A stretch of DNA of 11,796 bases from Pseudomonadota bacterium (GTDB taxonomy: Bacteria; Pseudomonadota; Alphaproteobacteria; Rhizobiales; Afifellaceae). This document shows positions 1 through 6,074 of the stretch, one piece after another (positions within the stretch are counted from its first letter, which is position 1; each line of letters begins with the position of its first letter). Made by a program: the position numbers and the translations under genes. The stretch is taken from the NCBI GenBank assembly GCA_023417735.1, contig JAEZEK010000285.1, positions 1-11,796 on the forward strand. Reading direction: 5' to 3'. Below the pieces are notes generated by a model. It worked only from the letters and a program-made list of their open reading frames with translations, searched no databases and was not told the origin of the DNA.

Positions 1-1935
1 CGTCAGCTCGCAAGGCTCATCGTCGGCATCGCTCCGCCTGCGCACCCGGACGTCGCCGACATCGATGCCGATGCGCAAGCGGGCGCGGCCCTCCGATCGA
101 GCCGCGACGACGGCCTGGGCGGCGAGAGCCGCCCGGCAGGCGAGATAGGCGTGCGCTTCCGTCGATCCGGATGCCCCGAAGGCTGCCGTGATGCAGCCGT
201 CTCCGCTTGCGAGGATCAACCCCTGATGCGCCCTGATCGTGTCGACGAGCGCCTCCAAGACAGGCTCGAGCTCGGAGCCGGCCTCGGGGTCGAGAAACTC
301 GAACGCCTGAAGCGGGCTGATCAGCTCGGCCGCGACCACCGTGACCTGCCTTCGCATTTCGAGCAGGTCCGCTGAGGGAGACCGATCGGCCGCCGGTCCC
401 TGATCGACCGCCGTGAACGACCGCACCTCCTCGAGAAACCGGGCGAAGGCGGGCTCCTGATCGAGGATGATGTGGTTGCTGCCGTGGAGCTCCACGAAGC
501 GCGCGTTCGGTATGCCCTCCGCGAACGCCCGTCCGGCCGCCAGTGGCGAGACGCAGTCGTCCGCGCAGTGCAGCACGAGCGTCGGCACCCCGACCTGGGC
601 CAGCAGCCCGCTCACGTCGATGTCCCCGAAGGCTTCGTGCAGACGGGCGGCGTTCTCCGGCGGCACGGACAGGCGCTGCAGCTCGTTGAACCAGTCCATC
701 TGCTCCTGGCTCGCCCCAGGGACGAACAGCGAGGTGAAGATCTGCCGAAACACGGGGCTCTGCTGGCCCCAGCCCTCCCGGATCAGCGTGCCCATTGCCT
801 CCCGGCGTGCGATCTCATGCGGGTCGCCACGGGCCCGCCAGCCCTTGACGTAGCCCCCATAGAGGATGAGCCCGCACACGCGCTCCGGGTGACGCACCGC
901 GTACGCGACGGAGATGGCACAGCCCTGCGAGATGCCGAGGAGCCAGAAGCGGCGATGGCCGGCCGCATCGACGATGCTCTCGAGGTCCGCGACCATCGCC
1001 TCGAAGGACAGGTCCGCGACGTCCCATTGCGACAGGCCGTTGCCGCGCGCGTCGTATCGGATCAGCTCATTGCATTCGGAGAGGCCCCTGATCCAGTGGC
1101 GCCAGACCGGGCTGTCCTGGTCGTACTGGAGATGCGACATCCAGTTCGCCGTCTTGATGATGGGAGGCCCGGTGCCGGTCACCGTGTATGCGAGGCGCAC
1201 GCCGTCGCGCGTCTTGCAGGAGCGGACGGAAACGGAGTCGGGGCTTTCCGCCGACATGGACCGGCCCGGCTCGCTCCCGCCAAGGTTCGCCGCGGCGATC
1301 GGCCGGGCGCCGGAGGTCGCGCTCTGCCTGGCGGCGGCGCTCAGCTCCGCCACGCGGCGGGCGATGGCTTCGTCCTCGGGCGCGAGCTGGTGCAGCATGT
1401 GCGCGTGAGGCAGGACGCGCAGCGGATCGTGCGACAGCCGCTCCACGAGCGTGCGCAGCATTCGAAGGCGAGCCAGATCCATCTCGTCTGCGAGCGCGAT
1501 GCGCCAAGCCTCGAAGGTATCGCAACGCGTCAGCGCCAGATCCTCGATGAAGCGCCCGCGAAAGAGCGACGCGACGTGTTCCAGCCGGTCGAGGACGCTG
1601 CAATCGTATTCGGTTCCGAGCGCGAGCACGGCGCCGTAATCGAGATCGATCCCGTCCGCCGCGAGCGCCACGCTGTTGCGGTCCGCCTGCAGCGTCTCGG
1701 CCTGATCGCCGAGGACCTGACGGAGCTTGGACAGGCTCCATCGCAGCGCGCCGCGGGGATCGTCGGGGATGTCCCAGAACAGTTCGCAGAGCCGCTCCCG
1801 CCGGTGGGGCTTCCCGGTCACCGCGAGGTAGGCAAGCAGCGCTCGCGTCTTCTTCGATGGCGGCATGGGAACGGGCTCGCCGTCGCGGGTCACGGCGAAC
1901 TCGCCGAGCACGCGGATTTCGAGCCGGCCTCCCAT
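1..1935 (-). CDS. SARP/BTAD regulator fused to alpha/beta hydrolase and class III cyclase domain (3' end outside window)
   Basis: The frame is open for 645 codons from the ATG at 1935 to the window edge, with an in-frame TAA just upstream of the ATG. Residues 1-95 look like a SARP/AfsR-type winged helix (start MGGRLEIRVLGEFAVTRDG, then KKTRALLAYLA and LRWSLSKLRQVLGD). Residues 96-235 fit a BTAD helical region. Residues 240-505 are an alpha/beta hydrolase with nucleophile Ser336 in GISQG, acid Asp460 in the ADDCVSP stretch and His488 in GSNHIIL. From about 532 a class III adenylate/guanylate cyclase domain begins; it keeps GDG near 578 and RIGIDVGDV, but the first metal-binding Asp position reads Glu (VVAAELIS). 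The likely role is a regulator or sensor coupling DNA binding to a small-molecule-binding hydrolase; that is inference. Hydrolase-cyclase fusions are known. The C-terminus is not visible, so added ATPase or TPR domains are possible. No strong ribosome binding site precedes the start. Confidence 0.85.
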   Translation of the reverse strand, partial: MGGRLEIRVLGEFAVTRDGEPVPMPPSKKTRALLAYLAVTGKPHRRERLCELFWDIPDDPRGALRWSLSKLRQVLGDQAETLQADRNSVALAADGIDLDYGAVLALGTEYDCSVLDRLEHVASLFRGRFIEDLALTRCDTFEAWRIALADEMDLARLRMLRTLVERLSHDPLRVLPHAHMLHQLAPEDEAIARRVAELSAAARQSATSGARPIAAANLGGSEPGRSMSAESPDSVSVRSCKTRDGVRLAYTVTGTGPPIIKTANWMSHLQYDQDSPVWRHWIRGLSECNELIRYDARGNGLSQWDVADLSFEAMVADLESIVDAAGHRRFWLLGISQGCAISVAYAVRHPERVCGLILYGGYVKGWRARGDPHEIARREAMGTLIREGWGQQSPVFRQIFTSLFVPGASQEQMDWFNELQRLSVPPENAARLHEAFGDIDVSGLLAQVGVPTLVLHCADDCVSPLAAGRAFAEGIPNARFVELHGSNHIILDQEPAFARFLEEVRSFTAVDQGPAADRSPSADLLEMRRQVTVVAAELISPLQAFEFLDPEAGSELEPVLEALVDTIRAHQGLILASGDGCITAAFGASGSTEAHAYLACRAALAAQAVVAARSEGRARLRIGIDVGDVRVRRRSDADDEPCELT

Positions 1936-1986
1936 GCAGGAAGATTAGCAGACTTTCCGTTCGATCAGAATGCAGCCATCCGGACC

Positions 1987-2000
1987 TCACGCGCGCGTGA
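1987..2000. promoter_or_regulatory. perfect 14-bp palindrome, candidate operator
   Basis: TCACGCGCGCGTGA is its own reverse complement. It lies 51 bp upstream of the SARP-hydrolase start and 163 bp upstream of the DUF302 start. Short CGGA and TCCG arms flank it at unequal distance. The position between divergent genes suits an operator, perhaps for autoregulation, but no specific factor can be named. In GC-rich DNA a palindrome of this size also occurs by chance. Confidence 0.35.
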
Positions 2001-2152
2001 TCCGACGGGTCCTGGAAGGGTTCGAGCCGGACCGCGTCCTGTCGGCAAGTCTTCGACGAAGCTCCGAATGCTCGCGATGAGACTTGCACGGCGCGGCAGG
2101 AACCTCGGCGGCGCCCGTGGATTGCCGGAACGATCCCGCGTCACTGCGAGAT

Positions 2153-2157
2153 GGAGG
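2153..2157 (+). promoter_or_regulatory. ribosome binding site of the DUF302 gene
   Basis: GGAGG lies 6 nt before the ATG at 2164. It fixes the start of the real gene inside a much longer open frame. A GTG at 2161 is directly upstream, but the spacing favours the ATG. Confidence 0.7.
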
Positions 2158-2163
2158 ACGGTG

Positions 2164-2556
2164 ATGACCTACTACCACGCGCGTACCGTAGAAATGCCGT
2201 TTCAAGAAGCCGTCGAACGGACGATCGCCTCGCTTCAGGCCGAGGGCTTCGGCGTCCTGAGCGACATCGACGTGGCGGTCACTCTGAAGAAGAAGATCGG
2301 CGTCGATTTCCGGCCGTACCGCATCCTCGGCGCATGCAATCCGCAGATGGCGCACCGGGCGCTTCAGGCCGAGGACAAGATCGGGACGATGCTGCCTTGC
2401 AACGTGATCGTCCAGGAGCTTGCCCCCGAACGATCGGAGATAGCGGCGGTGGATCCCGTGGCCTCCATGCAGGCGGTGCAGAACCCCGGCTTGGCGGATA
2501 CGGCCGGCAAGGTCAGGGCGATGCTGATGAAGGCGATCGATGGAGTGAGCCCGTAG
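2164..2556 (+). CDS. DUF302 family protein
   Basis: This is a 130-residue protein of the DUF302 family (Pfam PF03625), small alpha/beta proteins of unknown biochemical role. The family hallmarks are present: DIDVAVTLKKKIGVDFRPY at residues 34-52, ILGACNP at 54-60 and LPCNVIV at 77-83. Length is normal for a single-domain member, and there is no signal peptide or membrane segment, so it should be cytosolic. It is the only plus-strand gene in the left half and stands divergent to the SARP-hydrolase gene. The start at 2164 is supported by GGAGG and by where family similarity begins. The same frame stays open far upstream, but that part is antisense to another gene. Cys58 and Cys79 within the two hallmark motifs are noticeable, but their role is not established here. 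Confidence 0.9.
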   Translation: MTYYHARTVEMPFQEAVERTIASLQAEGFGVLSDIDVAVTLKKKIGVDFRPYRILGACNPQMAHRALQAEDKIGTMLPCNVIVQELAPERSEIAAVDPVASMQAVQNPGLADTAGKVRAMLMKAIDGVSP

Positions 2557-2754
2557 GACCGATCCCCGCTGAAGCTCTTCAAGCGGCTGAGGGGCCGGCG
2601 GGCCTTGCCGGCGCGCGCCTCTGAACCTGCGGCTGGAGCCGGGCAAGAGCTCCGGCATTCGGATCCGGAAGGGCCCGTATCGATCGATGCAGGTCTGATC
2701 GAAACCGTCCGAGGCGTTCCGGTGCTGCCGCACGTTCGACAGCTGGCACGCAGA
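2557..2754. other. intergenic stretch between convergent DUF302 and EamA genes
   Basis: No gene could be recognised in these 198 bp. A GCCGGC repeat at 2594-2599 and 2607-2612 could form a 6-bp hairpin with a 7-nt loop, but no T-run follows, so I do not call a terminator. Confidence 0.4.
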
Positions 2755-3195
2755 TCAGCCCCGGTAGCCGACCAGCACGGCTCCGGCAGCGATGAGCATC
2801 ACGCCCGTCCAGTTCGCGGCCGACAGCTTCTCGCCGAGGAACAGCGTCGCGAAGATGGCGACGAGCACGACGCTGAGCTTGTCGATGGGCGCTACGCGCG
2901 CCGCTTCGCCGAGCTGCAGCGCCCGGAAATAGCAGAGCCAGGACGCCCCCGTCGCCAGGCCCGACAGGACGAGGAACAGCCAGGTCCGCCCCGGGACGGT
3001 GGACGGCGGCTGCCATTTTCCCGCGATCGTGACGATCGTCACCGATACGAGCAGGATCACCACGGTCCGCACCGTCGTGGCGAAGTCGGAATCAACCCCG
3101 CCCACACCGACCTTGGCGAAGACCGCGGTCAGGGCGGCGAAGGCGGCGGAGGCCAGTGCCCAGAAGAGCCAGGGCGAGGGCGATACGACGCTCAA
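2755..3195 (-). CDS. half-size EamA-type (DMT superfamily) transporter
   Basis: The product is a 146-residue inner-membrane protein with about five hydrophobic helices (roughly residues 9-31, 38-59, 71-96, 100-123 and 127-145). The C-terminal pattern LSVVLVAIFATLFLGEKL followed by a glycine-rich last helix ending in GYRG is typical of one EamA repeat of the drug/metabolite transporter superfamily. Full-size members have two such repeats and ten helices; single-repeat members of about 140 residues are known and are thought to work as dimers. The substrate cannot be told. I place the start at TTG 3195 because GGAG lies 8 nt upstream. It begins one nucleotide after the stop of an ABC ATPase remnant, so it may once have been the last gene of an iron-uptake operon. 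Confidence 0.85.
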   Translation of the reverse strand: MSVVSPSPWLFWALASAAFAALTAVFAKVGVGGVDSDFATTVRTVVILLVSVTIVTIAGKWQPPSTVPGRTWLFLVLSGLATGASWLCYFRALQLGEAARVAPIDKLSVVLVAIFATLFLGEKLSAANWTGVMLIAAGAVLVGYRG

Positions 3196-3196
3196 G

Positions 3197-3418
3197 TCAG
3201 TGTCTCCAGGTCTGATAGATGGCCACCGGCCGGCCGGAAAAGTCCTGCACCGTCACCTCCGTCTCATAGACCGGCTGAGGAGCGTGGAGGTCATGATTCC
3301 GGCCGTCCTTCATGACGACGATCGTGTCGCAGCCGGCGGACGCCATGTCGATGTCGTGCAGCACCACCACCACCGTCTTGCCGAGGTCGCGGGACGCCTT
3401 GCGGCGCGCGCGCGGACG
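3197..3418 (-). pseudogene. 3' remnant of an iron-siderophore-type ABC transporter ATPase
   Basis: The 73 codons between an in-frame TAG (3421-3419) and the TGA at 3199 read as the tail of an ABC ATPase. RDLGKTVVVVLHDIDMAS carries the H-loop histidine after a hydrophobic strand, followed by CDTIVVMKDGR. The ending VTVQDFSGRPVAIYQTWRH resembles the closing segment of FepC/FatE-like siderophore ATPases, where a D-G-R/K-P-I-A motif is common. Walker A, Q-loop, signature and Walker B, about 180 residues, are missing, and no start with a ribosome site is visible. The segment after KDGR is also shorter than usual: the expected EGTP-type stretch is gone, suggesting an internal deletion. No permease or binding-protein genes remain beside it. 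I judge it non-functional. Confidence 0.7.
3204..3207 (-). promoter_or_regulatory. ribosome binding site deciding the TTG start of the EamA gene
   Basis: GGAG on the minus strand sits 8 nt before TTG 3195. It lies inside the last codons of the ABC ATPase remnant, suggesting former translational coupling. Confidence 0.5.
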
Positions 3419-3473
3419 CTAGTCCAGGAGCGGAGGATGAGGAAGGCAGCGAGGTGCTCGGGCGCTCAGCCCT

Positions 3474-3494
3474 CGTCGCCCTCTGGGAGCGACG
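3474..3494 (-). terminator. possible hairpin terminator after the M23 peptidase gene
   Basis: On the minus strand CGTCGC pairs with GCGACG. The stem extends by a U-G and a C-G pair to about 8 bp around a 5-nt loop, starting about 8 nt past the peptidase stop. No T-run follows, so it is at best a non-canonical terminator or an mRNA-stabilising hairpin. Confidence 0.35.
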
Positions 3495-3502
3495 GGGTCC
3501 GC

Positions 3503-4552
3503 CTACCGGACCGTGAACAGCTCGGTCCGGGTGGCGAAGGGCTGGCCGTCGCGGACGATTGTGACCGTACCGGACCAGGCGCCGGGAACCGGCTGGCGCC
3601 GACGCCCGGCATAGCCGACGTAGTCGGCCTTGCTCCGGTCGAGCGGTTCGCCCTTGTGATCGGAAAACGGACCTTCCGGCCCCTCCAGCCGAAGCATCAG
3701 CTGGTCGCCGGCTTCCAGGTTGATCGCCCATCCCCATAACACTGTCGCCCGTGAATCGCGCTCGGGCGATGGCGGCGGACCCTGCGCTCGCAAGCTCGCC
3801 GCATCCACGGGTCCAGCTGCCAGCCCGATCCCGATGACGGCGGTTCGGCTTGCAGCCAACCTACCCGCCAGGTCCACGTCCCACAGTGGGGCTCCGCCAT
3901 CCGCGCAAGGCTCGCTGAGCGGGCGGCCAGTGGCCGGGTCGAGCTCCACGCCCTCCTTGCGCACCGAAATGTGCACGTGCGGGAACTGGGTGAGGCCGGA
4001 GGCACCGACCCTTCCAACCGGGTCGCCCGTGTCGACCGGTTCACCCGGCTGCACGAGGAGCGAGCCGCGGGCGAGATGGCAGAGCTGCGTCTGCCAGCCC
4101 GCGCCGTGATCGATGACGAGCCCGTTGCCGCACTCCCGGTCGCGCACCGCCGCGCGTGCGTCGGACGTCTCCACCAGAACGTCCGGTTCGCCGTCGCGCG
4201 CCCGCAATACCGTACCCGCAGCCGGCGCCAGGACCGCCGTTCCCATCGCATCCTTCATGCTTGGCACGCGGATGTCGGTCCCTTCATGGCCCTCATAGCT
4301 GGCGGAGCCGCAATAGCTGTCCGCTACGCCTGACCCGGAATCCAGGTCTGGCGTGCTCTGAAGATAGCAGGTGCGGCCAACCTCACAGTCGAGCGGAAGC
4401 GCAATGCGGAACGGCTCGGCTGCTGTCACGCCCTGTCCGACGGGAACAACCAGCAATGGGAGCAAACGCAGGAGGGCGGTCACCGTGAGGCCACGGCGCC
4501 GGAAGACTCTGCCCGTCTGATCGACCGAAGACCCCAGTGTGTTCGCGCTCAT
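3503..4552 (-). CDS. secreted M23 family metallopeptidase
   Basis: This 349-residue protein has an N-terminal signal or anchor segment: basic residues FRRR near 17-20, then a hydrophobic stretch to about 37 and a likely cleavage near TAA-E46. The catalytic domain at about 75-205 has the M23/LytM zinc signature: His89 and Asp93 in GHEGTDIR, His159 in LCHL, and His192 and His194 in PHVHISV. Such enzymes cut peptide cross-links of peptidoglycan, so the site of action should be the periplasm. Six cysteines (56, 62, 81, 141, 158, 216) fit disulfides outside the cytosol. Residues 250-349 form an extra beta-rich tail with several Trp and Gly residues. The ATG at 4552 is preceded by AGGG at 5 nt. It appears to be transcribed alone. 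A degradative or other non-morphogenetic role is also possible. Confidence 0.9.
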   Translation of the reverse strand: MSANTLGSSVDQTGRVFRRRGLTVTALLRLLPLLVVPVGQGVTAAEPFRIALPLDCEVGRTCYLQSTPDLDSGSGVADSYCGSASYEGHEGTDIRVPSMKDAMGTAVLAPAAGTVLRARDGEPDVLVETSDARAAVRDRECGNGLVIDHGAGWQTQLCHLARGSLLVQPGEPVDTGDPVGRVGASGLTQFPHVHISVRKEGVELDPATGRPLSEPCADGGAPLWDVDLAGRLAASRTAVIGIGLAAGPVDAASLRAQGPPPSPERDSRATVLWGWAINLEAGDQLMLRLEGPEGPFSDHKGEPLDRSKADYVGYAGRRRQPVPGAWSGTVTIVRDGQPFATRTELFTVR

Positions 4553-4625
4553 GTTCGCCCTACCGCCTCCGGCGTCCTGCGCTTCCGCTTCTGTGCAGAA
4601 CCACCCTTGGCCGGCGCTCTCGGCA

Positions 4626-4643
4626 GTATGAACCTAATCATAC
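4626..4643. promoter_or_regulatory. operator-like inverted repeat upstream of the M23 peptidase gene
   Basis: GTATGA and TCATAC are exact reverse complements separated by 6 nt. The site is the most AT-rich spot in a GC-rich spacer, 73 bp before the peptidase ATG. Read on the minus strand it contains TATGAT, which resembles a -10 box, though I see no good -35 at the right distance. A repressor overlapping the promoter is a plausible reading. Confidence 0.4.
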
Positions 4644-4670
4644 ACCATCCTGGAATGGCAGGAGTCGGAT

Positions 4671-4744
4671 CCGCTCGTTCCGAGCGGCCGACACTGCACA
4701 ATCACAGGGTTGCCGGGCGGCCGCTCGGCGGCAATGGCCGCCCG
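4671..4744. repeat. cluster of overlapping, mutually exclusive inverted repeats
   Basis: Three exact pairings share arms. CCGCTCG (4671-4677) pairs with CGAGCGG (4681-4687) around a 3-nt loop. CCGAGCGGCC (4680-4689) pairs with GGCCGCTCGG (4719-4728). CGGGCGGCC (4714-4722) pairs with GGCCGCCCG (4736-4744). Using the second pairing blocks the other two. No T-run follows on either strand. Confidence 0.5.
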
Positions 4745-4983
4745 CCGCACGGGATGGGCGGGGGCGCCTGCCAATCACAGCGCGCCCTTCTGACGGTGCC
4801 TTGGCCCTCCCCTTCGCGACGGTCTTCCGGCCGTGCCGCTCGTCTGGTCACCTCCGGTCTCCGGCGATTCCGGTGCAGACGCCGCGATCACCCGGTCCCT
4901 GCAAGGCAGCCATGCGATTGCAGGCCTACCGCAGCGTGATGCTCACGCCTAATTCGGGCGCGTCCAATAGATTGGTCGACGCA

Positions 4984-5217
4984 ATGGCTTACGCACCTTC
5001 GACGAACCCGGCCGCCTTTCAGGATCACCCGGCCGGCGCATCGAGCCGGATCCGCACGGCGTTCGCCTTCCTCGTCTCCAACGCGAGCCCGCAGGCCGAC
5101 TCGGCGGTCGCCACGCCGCTCCTTGCCCGCAGCGACGAGGAACTCGCGGCGCTCGGCGTCTCGCGCGCAGGTCTCCTCAAGCAGTCCTTCCTCAGCGGCC
5201 GATCCGGCTTCTGGTAA
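4984..5217 (+). CDS. small protein with DUF1127-like C-terminus
   Basis: A short plus-strand gene of 77 residues, if translation starts at ATG 4984 (MAYAPSTNP), as is common for small alphaproteobacterial DUF1127-type proteins. The C-terminal part RSDEELAALGVSRAGL resembles the DUF1127 core pattern of an acidic turn followed by LAALG and a basic helix. The middle, SSRIRTAFAFLVSN, could be an amphipathic helix. An alternative start at ATG 4912 has AAGG 5 nt upstream and would add 24 residues; 4939 is a third option. No clear ribosome site precedes 4984. DUF1127 proteins are small, often regulatory or RNA-related, but nothing here shows a function. The gene converges with the isomerase gene 12 bp away. 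Confidence 0.55.
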   Translation: MAYAPSTNPAAFQDHPAGASSRIRTAFAFLVSNASPQADSAVATPLLARSDEELAALGVSRAGLLKQSFLSGRSGFW

Positions 5218-5229
5218 GCGGCACCCGCC

Positions 5230-6051
5230 TCAGGCGACGCCGGCTTCCCTCGCGCGCTCGACGATGTGGTCGCGCCCGCGCAGCATGTCGGCGAGCGAAC
5301 CGAACTGGTTCATGTAGTGCCCGCTGAAGCCGTCGCGCTCCAGCCGGGCGAACAACGCGCCGAAATCCATCGTCCCCTCCCCCGGCAGGAGATGCTCCTC
5401 CACGGTTCCCCGGCAGTCGGCGAGACGCACTTCGCGGCAGCGGGTGAAGTCGAGGGCGTCGATGAAGCCCTGGACGCCCTCCGGCCAGAGATGGGCGTGG
5501 TTGGCGGTGAAGGCGAAGCCGAGGGCCGGCGACGGCAGCCGGTCGAAGTAGAACAGGCACTCTTCGATCGTCGCGCCGAGATACTTCACTTCCGCCTGCT
5601 CCGGCTCCCGGTTCGGGTTCTCCAGCAGGAGCAGAACGCCCTCCTTCTCCGCATGGTCGACGGCCCGCGCCAGCCGCTCCAGGGCAGCGTCGCGTCGCAT
5701 GCCGTAATCGTCCGTGAAGTGATATCCGGCGTGGACGATCACCCAGCCCGCGCCGGTGGCGGCGGCCATGTCGGTATAGGCCCTGAGGTAGTTGTCGGCG
5801 GCTTCGCGCATGAAGGGCGAGACCTCGGCGATGTTGACCCCCGACAGGGTGTGAAGTCCCAGCTCGACCCCGGTCTCTTCGAGGAGCCGTCGGATCGCCG
5901 GCGCGCGGTCGCGGAGCGTCTCCAGCGCATTCGGCTCCAGGTCGGTCTGGACGTCGAGATAGCGGACGTCGTTCTCGGCGGCCCAGCGGATCGCGTCCTC
6001 GACGCTGAGCTTCCGGCCGACATCCACTCCGATTCGTTCGCGGATCGACAT
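5230..6051 (-). CDS. sugar phosphate isomerase/epimerase-like TIM-barrel protein
   Basis: The product is a 273-residue cytosolic protein of the xylose isomerase-like TIM-barrel family (AP endonuclease 2 fold, PF01261), which includes sugar and keto-acid isomerases and epimerases. It shows the family's strand pattern: VGRKLSVEDAIRWAAENDVRYLDV near the start, then VIVHAGYHF (104-112), LLLENPN (141-147), NHAHLWPEG (184-192), VRLADC (208-213) and GEGTMDF (224-230). Glu144, His185 and Asp212 are present. The usual Asp of the L-D-x-G-H motif is Thr182, and the usual C-terminal Glu ligand appears as Asn248 in GHYMNQFG, so metal binding may be altered. ATG 6051 was chosen because GGAG lies 4 nt upstream and the added upstream residues have no family character. 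It is the last gene of the operon, 23 nt after the methyltransferase. The substrate is unknown. Confidence 0.85.
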   Translation of the reverse strand: MSIRERIGVDVGRKLSVEDAIRWAAENDVRYLDVQTDLEPNALETLRDRAPAIRRLLEETGVELGLHTLSGVNIAEVSPFMREAADNYLRAYTDMAAATGAGWVIVHAGYHFTDDYGMRRDAALERLARAVDHAEKEGVLLLLENPNREPEQAEVKYLGATIEECLFYFDRLPSPALGFAFTANHAHLWPEGVQGFIDALDFTRCREVRLADCRGTVEEHLLPGEGTMDFGALFARLERDGFSGHYMNQFGSLADMLRGRDHIVERAREAGVA

Positions 6052-6074
6052 CGATCTCCTCTCCTCGCGGCCGC

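Larger units (their letters stand above)
1936..2163. other. divergent intergenic region between the SARP-hydrolase gene and the DUF302 gene
   Basis: These 228 bp separate two divergently transcribed genes and should carry both promoters. I found no convincing -35/-10 pair on either strand. The region holds a perfect 14-bp palindrome listed separately, and a short odd-centred one, CTTCGACGAAG, at 2051-2061. Confidence 0.5.
4553..4911. other. gene-free region rich in inverted repeats
   Basis: About 360 bp between the divergent M23 peptidase and the small plus-strand gene hold no recognisable protein. The plus frame is open, but its translation is low-complexity and rich in Arg, Pro and Ser, as in non-coding GC-rich DNA. 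The region contains an 18-bp operator-like inverted repeat at 4626-4643 and a cluster of overlapping inverted repeats at 4671-4744, both listed separately. Confidence 0.6.

Noticed and set aside
2051..2061. Short palindrome CTTCGACGAAG as a second operator
   Set aside because: Five-base arms around one base are expected by chance at this scale, and nothing else supports it.
1067..2089. A 340-codon minus-strand open frame, very rich in Arg, Ala and Pro
   Set aside because: It lies in another frame of the SARP-hydrolase gene. Its composition is that of a shifted GC-rich reading frame, and it shows no domain.
472..2556. A 694-codon plus-strand open frame ending with the DUF302 protein
   Set aside because: Everything before 2164 runs antisense to the SARP-hydrolase-cyclase gene and crosses the intergenic region. 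Only the part after the GGAGG and ATG at 2164 matches a family.
2594..2612. GCCGGC repeat as a terminator between the convergent DUF302 and EamA genes
   Set aside because: The stem is only 6 bp, GCCGGC is itself palindromic and common in GC-rich DNA, and no T-run follows.
4537..4911. N-terminal extension of the small plus-strand gene into the spacer
   Set aside because: The translation is low-complexity and overlaps the peptidase start and the inverted repeats. No ribosome site or conserved motif supports it.
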